Positions 1 through 5,058 of a stretch of 5,802 nt of DNA are shown one piece after another. A program made the translations under genes and the position numbers. The stretch is from an uncultured Campylobacter sp. Its GTDB lineage: Bacteria > Campylobacterota > Campylobacteria > Campylobacterales > Campylobacteraceae. Where the stretch lies: assembly GCF_937949835.1 (NCBI RefSeq), contig NZ_CALEDC010000219.1, positions 1 to 5,802 of the forward strand, read 5' to 3'. Within the stretch, counting starts at the first letter, position 1. Every line of letters starts with the position of its first letter. Below the pieces are notes generated by a model that was given only the letters and a program-made list of their open reading frames with translations, was not told where the DNA came from and searched no databases.

Positions 1-329
1 CGCAGCAGCACGAATTTTAAATTTTGCTTTTGCGTTACGCTTTGCGTCTTGCGCACACGGCGGCGCGAAATTTTGCTAAATTTAATCAAGCGGCGGTAAA
101 TTTTAAAATTTTATCTACGCATCTTCGCCAACGCACGCGTAGTGTAAACGCAGCGCAAAATTTAACGCTCGCAGCGGCAAATAAAGCTGTAAATTTCGGC
201 GCCTGCAATGCGAGCGAAGCGGCGTAAATTCTAGCGCTTGCAAACAAAGCGGTATAAATCTCGAACGCCGACCAGCTTTAAACCGCTTCACCACTTATTG
301 TGCGGCGAAACGCAGTTAAATTTAAACGA
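1..329. other. Non-coding, AAATTT-rich mosaic region
   Basis: I see no convincing gene here. The only plus-strand open frame of note (24-227) starts with TTG four bases after an in-frame TAA at 18-20, has no Shine-Dalgarno site, and encodes a low-complexity product rich in Ala, Asn and Phe. The minus strand is broken by stops in all frames. The sequence alternates GC-rich words (gcggc, gcagcg) with AAATTT. I count AAATTT at 19, 68, 78, 98, 106, 158, 191 and 318, far above chance for this base composition, although the word is common through the whole window. This stretch lies downstream of the minus-strand hydrolase gene, so it may hold that gene's 3' UTR. I found no clear hairpin followed by a U-run. 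Confidence 0.6.
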
Positions 330-929
330 TCAGCGCTCAAAAAGCTGCAAAAAATATTTTAAATTTTGCCTCTCGGCCGCTAGGCTAGTATTTGCTCCGT
401 GCCCCGGATATAGCGTAAAATCGCCCTTTATCTGCAAAATTTTATGCAGAGATTCTCTCATCTGCGCGCCGCTTGAAAAGGGAAAATCCCACCTGCCGAT
501 AGAGCCTTTAAATATTACGTCGCCGCTAAATATAACGCCGCCTGCTTCGATCATACAGCTGCCCGGTGTGTGTCCTGCAAAGAGGCTAAATTTAACGTTA
601 AAGCCCGCTATTTCAAGGCTTTGCTCCTGCCCTTTTACGAGCACGTCCGCTTCTATGGATTCTGGCATCGTCCCAAAAGGATCCGCTCGCAGCATAAAGG
701 CGTCTTCCTCGTGGATATAAATTTTAGCGCCCGCCCTTTGCAGCTTCGCGTCATCATAAACGTGATCGAAATGCCCGTGCGTATTCAAAACCGCAGCGAT
801 CTTTCCTGTATTTTGCATAACCCAATCAAAGCTGCCCTGCCCCGGATCGATCACTAGATCGCCCTGCTCGCCTTTTAGAATGTAGCAATTCGTCGCGTAT
901 TCACCGAAAGCTTTTTTTAAAATTTGCAT
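330..929 (-). CDS. MBL-fold metallohydrolase, glyoxalase II-like (YcbL-type)
   Basis: A 199-residue cytoplasmic metallo-beta-lactamase-fold hydrolase with no signal peptide. The dinuclear metal site is complete: THGHFDH (His51, His53, Asp55, His56), His120 in AGHTPGS, Asp137 in FSGDVIF and His177 in YPGHG. GRWDFP (145-150) and the C-terminal TSLAAERQNL are typical of the short glyoxalase II-like subgroup, which lacks the extra helical C-terminal domain of true glyoxalase II. Family members hydrolyse glutathione or other thioesters such as S-lactoylglutathione, but the substrate cannot be told from sequence and Campylobacter generally lacks glutathione. The ATG at 929 is preceded by a strong site, AAGGAGGA on the minus strand (about 935-942). 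The stop is TGA. The gene is divergent from nadE, as I recall for the C. jejuni hydrolase Cj0809c. The fold and class are secure; the physiological role is unknown. Confidence 0.9.
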   Translation of the reverse strand: MQILKKAFGEYATNCYILKGEQGDLVIDPGQGSFDWVMQNTGKIAAVLNTHGHFDHVYDDAKLQRAGAKIYIHEEDAFMLRADPFGTMPESIEADVLVKGQEQSLEIAGFNVKFSLFAGHTPGSCMIEAGGVIFSGDVIFKGSIGRWDFPFSSGAQMRESLHKILQIKGDFTLYPGHGANTSLAAERQNLKYFLQLFER

Positions 930-1024
930 TTAAATCCTCCTTTTAAGCTTAAATTAAAGCCGTAATTTAGCCAAAAATAGTTAAAATTCGCGCAATTTAA
1001 CGTAAAATTTTAAGGCTAAATATT
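930..1024. promoter_or_regulatory. Divergent intergenic region: promoters for hydrolase gene and nadE, with nested inverted repeats
   Basis: This 95-bp AT-rich gap separates two divergent genes and should hold both promoters. Campylobacter sigma-70 promoters are recognised mostly by the -10 box. For nadE a TAAAAT lies at 982-987, with a second at 1003-1008 that is probably too close to the start codon. For the minus-strand gene the best candidate is TAAATT (complement of 964-969). None is strong, so the assignments are tentative. An 8-bp inverted repeat, ATTTAGCC (965-972) and GGCTAAAT (1014-1021), encloses a smaller one: TTAAAATT (981-988) against AATTTAA (994-1000), with one bulged A and a CGCGC loop. 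The right outer arm overlaps the AAGG Shine-Dalgarno site of nadE (1012-1015). Confidence 0.4.
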
Positions 1025-1828
1025 ATGTTTTTGGACGATTTGCTGCCGCAACTGACCGATTTTTTATCGGAGAGACTCGATGAAACGGGCGCGGACGCCT
1101 TTGTAGTGGGTATCAGCGGTGGGCTTGACAGCGCCGTGGTTTCTGCGCTTTGTGCACTTACCGAGATCCCCACTTACGGGCTTATCCTACCTAGTGCGGG
1201 TTCGAATTTAGAAAATATGGCAGACGGCATCTTTCACTGCGAATCTTTTAATATCCCCTACGAAATCCAAGAGATCGCGCCATTTGTAGAAAATTTTACC
1301 GCTTTAAATCCCGATGCAAGCGCTCTTCGCATCGGAAATTTCGCCGCGCGCGTAAGAATGAGCTTACTTTATGATTACAGCGCGCAAAAACGCGGCGTAG
1401 TCGTAGGCACGAGCAATCTTAGCGAGAGAATGCTAGGCTACGGCACGATCTACGGCGATTTAGCCTGCGCGTTTAATCCGATCGGAGAAATTTTTAAAAG
1501 CGATCTGTTTAAATTTGCAAAAATTTTATGCATAGACGATGCGATCATCAAAAAAGCCCCGAGCGCCGATCTATGGGAAAATCAAAGCGACGAGCGTGAG
1601 CTTGGATACAGCTACGAGATTTTAGATAGCGTGCTAAGAGATATTTTTTCGCACGAAACGCTGCGGACGAAATTTCGCTCGGGCGAGCAGATCGGCGCGG
1701 ACGATCTGAAATATCTGAAAAAATCCAACCACAATAAAGATCTGGTAAAGCTAATCGTGCGTAAAATTTTAAAAAACAACTTCAAACTACGCATGCCGGC
1801 CGTGGCTCGCATAGAGCCCGCACACTAA
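1025..1828 (+). CDS. nadE: NH3-dependent NAD(+) synthetase
   Basis: Catalyses the last step of NAD synthesis, converting deamido-NAD, ATP and ammonia to NAD, AMP and PPi in the cytoplasm. The 267-residue protein has only the synthetase domain. No nitrilase-type glutaminase domain is present, so ammonia is the likely direct nitrogen donor. The ATP-pyrophosphatase P-loop SGGLDS is at 31-36. Further family motifs are GNFAARVRM (104-112), GTSNLSE (128-134), GYGTIYGD (138-145), NPIGEIFKSDL (151-161), KAPSADLW (177-184) with the following SDERELG, and the C-terminal KLRMPAVAR (254-262). The length fits short bacterial NadE proteins (about 245-275). The ATG is preceded by AAGG at 1012-1015 with a 9-nt spacer. 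It is the first gene of the plus-strand operon, and its TAA stop is merged with the Shine-Dalgarno site of the next gene. All catalytic motifs look intact. Confidence 0.96.
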   Translation: MFLDDLLPQLTDFLSERLDETGADAFVVGISGGLDSAVVSALCALTEIPTYGLILPSAGSNLENMADGIFHCESFNIPYEIQEIAPFVENFTALNPDASALRIGNFAARVRMSLLYDYSAQKRGVVVGTSNLSERMLGYGTIYGDLACAFNPIGEIFKSDLFKFAKILCIDDAIIKKAPSADLWENQSDERELGYSYEILDSVLRDIFSHETLRTKFRSGEQIGADDLKYLKKSNHNKDLVKLIVRKILKNNFKLRMPAVARIEPAH

Positions 1829-1838
1829 GGAGAGATTT

Positions 1839-2975
1839 ATGAAAGAGATACCGTTTTATAAGGCTCAAATCGATAAAAAAGAGGAAGTCTTAATTAAAAG
1901 CGCCCTCTACAATAGCGATATAAGATATAGCGAAATTTTTGAAGAGGATATTTGTAAATATTTCGGCGTAAAGCATGCCGTATCGACCACGAGCGGCACG
2001 ACGGCGCTGCATCTGGCGCTTTGTGCAATGGATATTAAGCGCGGAGATAAAATTTTATGCTCCGTAAATTCCTTCCCTAACGTTGCCGAAGTGATCCGCC
2101 ACTTCGACGCCGAGCCCGTTTTCGTAGATATCGATCCGATAAGCTTTAATATCACGAGCGAAAGCCTTGCTCGCACGATAGATCAAAACCGCCACAAGAA
2201 GCTAAAATGCGCTTTCATCTCGCACATCGCGGGACTTGCTGCGGATATAGACTCCATCAGCGAGGTCGCCAAAAGCGAAAATATCATCCTCATCGACGAT
2301 GCGTGCCGCGCTATGGGCGCTACCTATAAGGGCGCAAAAATCGGAGCGCTTAAAAGCTCGCTCATATCGTGCTTTCAGATCAATCCTCAAGCGCAAGACG
2401 CGATCTCTACGGCGGGCTTTTTCGTTACGAACGACGATGAGATCGCAAGCGCCGCGCAAATTTTAAGAAACGGCGGCATCGTGGGAGACGCCTTTTACAA
2501 AGACGGCAATATGTCCTTTACCTACGACGTCGATCGCATCGGTCAAAAATACGATCTTGACGCCATAAATTCCGCCTACGCCATCGCCCAGTTTGAAAAA
2601 ACCGACGCCTTTATAAAGCGCCGCAAGCAGATCGCCGCAGCGTATCGCGAGCAGCTCGCAAACTGCCCTCACGTGACGCTTCCAAGCGACAGCGAGGAGC
2701 ATATCTACACTCAATTCATCGTAAAGATCGACAAAAACCGCGATGATTTCGCCAAGGCGCTGATCTCGCGCGGAGTGAGCGTTTCGCTGCACTATGTGCC
2801 GGTGCATCTGCTAAGCTACTACAAAAGCAAATACAATTACAAAGTCAATGATTTCCCGAATGCGCTTAAAAACTATCAGCAAATTTTATCCCTGCCGATC
2901 TATACGGCGCTTAGCGACGACGATGTGGGCTACATCTGCGAGCAGATCAAAGAGATAGCGCAAAATCGTGTTTAA
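1839..2975 (+). CDS. DegT/DnrJ/EryC1-family aminotransferase homologue lacking the PLP lysine
   Basis: A 378-residue fold-type I protein, full length for sugar aminotransferases of the DegT/DnrJ/EryC1/StrS family. Family landmarks occur in order: the substrate and phosphate loop STTSGTTALHLAL (49-61), AEPVFVDIDP (91-100), the Asp-containing IDDACRAMGATYKG (152-165), FFVTNDDEI (194-202), LRNGG (209-213), RGVSVSLHYVPVHL (311-324) and ILSLPIY (349-355). The usual SFxxxK...GDGG segment reads SCFQINPQAQDAISTAG (177-193). There is no lysine between residues 173 and 220, so the internal-aldimine lysine is missing; it aligns with P183/Q184. Asp154, the expected pyridine-nitrogen contact, is kept, but the usual Gln/His three residues later is Arg157, and the GxN(Y/F) Asn is Lys237. 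The ATG has AAGGAGA (1827-1833) 5 nt upstream, overlapping the nadE stop. Aminotransferase activity is doubtful. A PMP-using, regulatory or non-catalytic role is possible. Placement beside lpxK hints weakly at surface glycolipid work. Confidence 0.88.
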   Translation: MKEIPFYKAQIDKKEEVLIKSALYNSDIRYSEIFEEDICKYFGVKHAVSTTSGTTALHLALCAMDIKRGDKILCSVNSFPNVAEVIRHFDAEPVFVDIDPISFNITSESLARTIDQNRHKKLKCAFISHIAGLAADIDSISEVAKSENIILIDDACRAMGATYKGAKIGALKSSLISCFQINPQAQDAISTAGFFVTNDDEIASAAQILRNGGIVGDAFYKDGNMSFTYDVDRIGQKYDLDAINSAYAIAQFEKTDAFIKRRKQIAAAYREQLANCPHVTLPSDSEEHIYTQFIVKIDKNRDDFAKALISRGVSVSLHYVPVHLLSYYKSKYNYKVNDFPNALKNYQQILSLPIYTALSDDDVGYICEQIKEIAQNRV

Positions 2976-4071
2976 ACTCCTAATCGAGCGAAACTTATAC
3001 GACCCGAGCCCCGCATGGCTTGCGCTAGGGGTGATTTTAGCACCGTTATCGCTACTTTATACGCTGATCGTCTGCCTAAAAAGGCTCTTTGCTAAGCCGC
3101 AAAAATTTAAAATTCCAATAATCAGCGTCGGAAATTTAACCCTCGGCGGCAGCGGCAAAACCCCGCTGGTGCGGGCGCTTTTTAAAGAATTTAACGGGGG
3201 GCTCAAAACCTGCATCATCCTTCGAGGATACGGACGCAAAAGCAGAGGCTTGCTCGAAGTAGCTCTCGGTGGACGGATACTTTGCGACGTAGGGCAAAGC
3301 GGAGACGAGGCGATGGAATACGCGCTGTTTTTGCGCGGCGCAAACGTGATCGTCAGCGAAGATCGTACCGCAGGGATTTTGCGCGCGCAAACTCTCGGCT
3401 TTGAGCTGGTGATCTTAGACGACGGATTTTCTAAATTTAATATCTCTAAATTTGATATCTTGCTACGCCCGCAAAGCGCGCCGAAGCTGCCCTTTTGCCT
3501 GCCCTTCGCCGCGTATCGATACCCGCCGTTTTTTTATAAATTTGCAGATTTCATACCCGCACCCAGCGATATTTCTCAGGAGTTTAAAATTGTTTCGGCG
3601 GCGGATCTGCAAGAGGGGCTAAACGGAATGGATGAAATTTCAAATCCTGCGGACGAAATTTCAAATTCCGCTGCGGATAAAATTTCGGATTTCAATTTAA
3701 AAACCGCCGCAGATGAAATTTCAAATTTAAATCCAGGTGCCGCGGATAAAATTTTAAATTCCAAAGAGGCTGGTTTTGAAAAATCCCGCACGATCTTAAT
3801 CAGCGCTATCGCCAAACCTTGGCGCTTGCAAGAGTTTTTGCCGCTCGCAAAAGCCCACGCCTTCTTTCCGGATCATTACGATTTCAAAAAAGAGCAGATT
3901 TTAGAGCTGCTAAGGCGCGAGGGCGCGGAGCATATCCTTTGCACGGCGAAGGATTACGTGAAATTAAGGGATTTGGGCGCGGAAATTTCGGTGATTTTGC
4001 TAAATTTGAAGCTAAGCGAAAACTTTATCCGCAAAATTCAAAACTACATAAACCAAGCTATGATAAAATAA
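2968..4071 (+). CDS. lpxK: Tetraacyldisaccharide 4'-kinase (lipid A biosynthesis)
   Basis: Phosphorylates the 4' position of the tetraacyl-disaccharide 1-phosphate to give lipid IVA, at the inner face of the inner membrane. An N-terminal hydrophobic helix (about 17-40) should anchor it. The P-loop VGNLTLGGSGKTP is at 54-66. RGYGRKSRG (86-94), GDEA with Asp113 (112-115), EDRTAG (131-136), DDGF (151-154), IAKPWRL (281-287), PDHYDF with His303 (301-306) and CTAKD (325-329) follow in family order. Asp113 and His303 match the proposed catalytic dyad. At 367 residues it is longer than the usual 300-330, because repeats fill about 211-270 between two core strands. The family LPxGxxRE motif reads LPFAAYRY (178-185). 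The start is GTG, overlapping the previous gene by 8 nt, with only a weak AGAGA-like site upstream, so translational coupling is likely. Function assignment is firm; the insertion and altered motif are odd. Confidence 0.94.
   Translation: MFKLLIERNLYDPSPAWLALGVILAPLSLLYTLIVCLKRLFAKPQKFKIPIISVGNLTLGGSGKTPLVRALFKEFNGGLKTCIILRGYGRKSRGLLEVALGGRILCDVGQSGDEAMEYALFLRGANVIVSEDRTAGILRAQTLGFELVILDDGFSKFNISKFDILLRPQSAPKLPFCLPFAAYRYPPFFYKFADFIPAPSDISQEFKIVSAADLQEGLNGMDEISNPADEISNSAADKISDFNLKTAADEISNLNPGAADKILNSKEAGFEKSRTILISAIAKPWRLQEFLPLAKAHAFFPDHYDFKKEQILELLRREGAEHILCTAKDYVKLRDLGAEISVILLNLKLSENFIRKIQNYINQAMIK
3631..3759 (+). repeat. Five degenerate 15-bp in-frame repeats inside lpxK
   Basis: Copies of GAYRAAATTTYRRAT lie at 3631-3645, 3652-3666, 3676-3690, 3712-3726 and 3745-3759. 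Copies 2-5 follow a GC-rich GCG/GCCGCR word. Start-to-start distances are 21, 24, 36 and 33 bp, all multiples of three, so the reading frame is kept and the peptide repeats as DEISN, DEISN, DKISD, DEISN, DKILN. The core GAAATTTC is itself a palindrome. The encoded segment (LpxK residues about 222-264) is acidic and Asn/Ala/Ser-rich, as expected for a surface loop. Unequal spacing and divergent linkers argue against a recent slippage array. Confidence 0.85.
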
Positions 4072-4089
4072 GGTTTTTAAAGGAATTTT

Positions 4090-4947
4090 ATGATAAAAAA
4101 GAGCAAAACCGCCGAAGTCATCATCTCTGCGCTGCCCTATATCCGTAAATTTAGAGATAAAATTTTCGTCGTCAAATATGGCGGCGCGGCGCAAACCGAC
4201 GATACGCTCAAGCTTGATTTTGCCCGCGACATCGTGCTTTTGCATATGGTCGGCATCAAGATCATCGTCGTGCACGGCGGCGGCAAAAGGATCAATCAGA
4301 CCATGGATAAGATCGGCGTGCAGAGCGAGTTTAAGGACGGGCTTCGCATAACGAATAAAGACGCGATCGAAATTACCGAGATGGTGCTAAGCGGCGCGGT
4401 AAATAAAGAGATCACGGCGCTTTTGAACCAAAACGGCGCGCCCGCGATCGGTATCAGCGGCAAGGACGGCGGGCTTTTGAGGGCAAAATTCCTCGATGAG
4501 AAAAAATACGGCTTCGTAGGCGAGATCACCGAGGTAAACACCAAGCTGATAAACGACCTGCTGCAAAAGGACTATCTGCCGGTGATCGCCCCGCTTGCGG
4601 GCGGCGAGACGGACGAAAACGTGAGCTTTAATATCAACGCCGATCTCTGCGCCAGCAGGATCGCAGCCGCGCTAAAAGCGAGCAAGGCGATATTTTTAAG
4701 CGACATTGACGGAGTGCTCGATAAAGAGGGAAATTTAATCAGCAAGCTTGATGCCGCGCTCATTTCGAAGCTTAAAAAGGACGGCACGATCTCAGGCGGC
4801 ATGATCCCAAAGGTCGATGCATGCCTGCAGTGCGTGCGAAACGGCGCAAGTGCCGCGCATATCATCAACGGCAAAATTCCGCACTCGATCCTACTTGAGC
4901 TTTTCACGGACGGCGGCATAGGAAGTTTGATAAAGGAAGAAATTTAG
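4090..4947 (+). CDS. argB: Acetylglutamate kinase
   Basis: Second step of arginine synthesis: ATP-dependent phosphorylation of N-acetyl-L-glutamate, in the cytoplasm. The 285-residue amino acid kinase-fold protein has KYGGAA (29-34, catalytic Lys29), VHGGGKRI (61-68), DGLRIT (83-88, substrate Arg86), NINAD (181-185), LSDIDGVLD (203-211) and GGMIPKV with Lys241 (236-242). About 28 residues precede the first Lys motif, and the C-terminus has HSILLELFTDGGIG (265-278). Both features fit the hexameric, arginine-inhibited class (as in Pseudomonas and Thermotoga) rather than the shorter E. coli dimer, so feedback inhibition by arginine is likely; this is inference. The ATG has AAAGGA (4079-4084) 5 nt upstream and lies 18 nt after lpxK, so it is probably co-transcribed. 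No other arg gene is in the window. As I recall, C. jejuni argB sits in an argC-argB-argD cluster, so this location is different. Confidence 0.96.
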   Translation: MIKKSKTAEVIISALPYIRKFRDKIFVVKYGGAAQTDDTLKLDFARDIVLLHMVGIKIIVVHGGGKRINQTMDKIGVQSEFKDGLRITNKDAIEITEMVLSGAVNKEITALLNQNGAPAIGISGKDGGLLRAKFLDEKKYGFVGEITEVNTKLINDLLQKDYLPVIAPLAGGETDENVSFNINADLCASRIAAALKASKAIFLSDIDGVLDKEGNLISKLDAALISKLKKDGTISGGMIPKVDACLQCVRNGASAAHIINGKIPHSILLELFTDGGIGSLIKEEI

Positions 4948-5058
4948 GCGCGAGCACGGATGCGGTAGGTTTAAAACCATAATGCCGCAAGTCCATGCAA
5001 AGTCCAAACGATCAAATTTAAAGCGCCTAGGCGGGCGTAAATTTTAAAAAGGAAAAAG
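4948..5058 (+). promoter_or_regulatory. argB-thrC intergenic region with hairpin and palindrome
   Basis: This 111-bp gap is the largest within the plus-strand run. A potential hairpin spans 4961-4989: TGCGG (4961-4965) pairs with CCGCA (4985-4989), enclosing GGTT/AACC around TAA. It is not followed by a T-run, so it is not a typical Rho-independent terminator. A CATAAT (4978-4983) could act as a -10 box for thrC. A perfect 10-bp palindrome, CGCCTAGGCG (5024-5033), is flanked by AAATTTA (5014-5020) and its complement TAAATTT (5038-5044), just before the thrC Shine-Dalgarno site. A short imperfect direct repeat (GCAAGTCCA at 4987, GCAAAGTCCA at 4997) is also present. Separate transcription or control of thrC is possible but unproven. 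Confidence 0.35.

Noticed and set aside
24..227. Plus-strand open frame of 67 codons at the left end
   Set aside because: It starts with TTG four bases after an in-frame stop, has no ribosome-binding site, and encodes low-complexity peptide that simply reflects AAATTT and GCG words.
282..306. Possible terminator hairpin for the hydrolase gene (CCGC...GCGG near 284-306)
   Set aside because: Pairing is interrupted by an unpaired stretch, and no suitable U-run appears on the minus-strand transcript.
238..857. Two plus-strand open frames opposite the hydrolase gene
   Set aside because: They lie antisense to a clear MBL-fold gene with complete metal motifs, begin without a Shine-Dalgarno site and show no family resemblance.
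1612..2807. Several minus-strand open frames inside nadE and the DegT-family gene
   Set aside because: They are shadows of the well-supported plus-strand genes and have no motifs or start signals of their own.
3430..3459. Tandem 15-bp direct repeat (TCTAAATTTAATATC then TCTAAATTTGATATC) encoding SKFNI SKFDI in LpxK
   Set aside because: The spacing from DDGF to the next core strand is close to that of ordinary LpxK proteins, so no extra residues were added. It is probably a coincidence of similar codons rather than a duplication.
4090..4947. Reading the kinase-fold gene as aspartokinase or UMP kinase
   Set aside because: The HGGGK, DGLRIT, NINAD and GGMIPK motifs and the length are specific to acetylglutamate kinase.
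4961..4989. Hairpin after argB as a Rho-independent terminator
   Set aside because: The stem is short and bulged and no run of T follows it. It is kept only as a possible structure in the intergenic entry.
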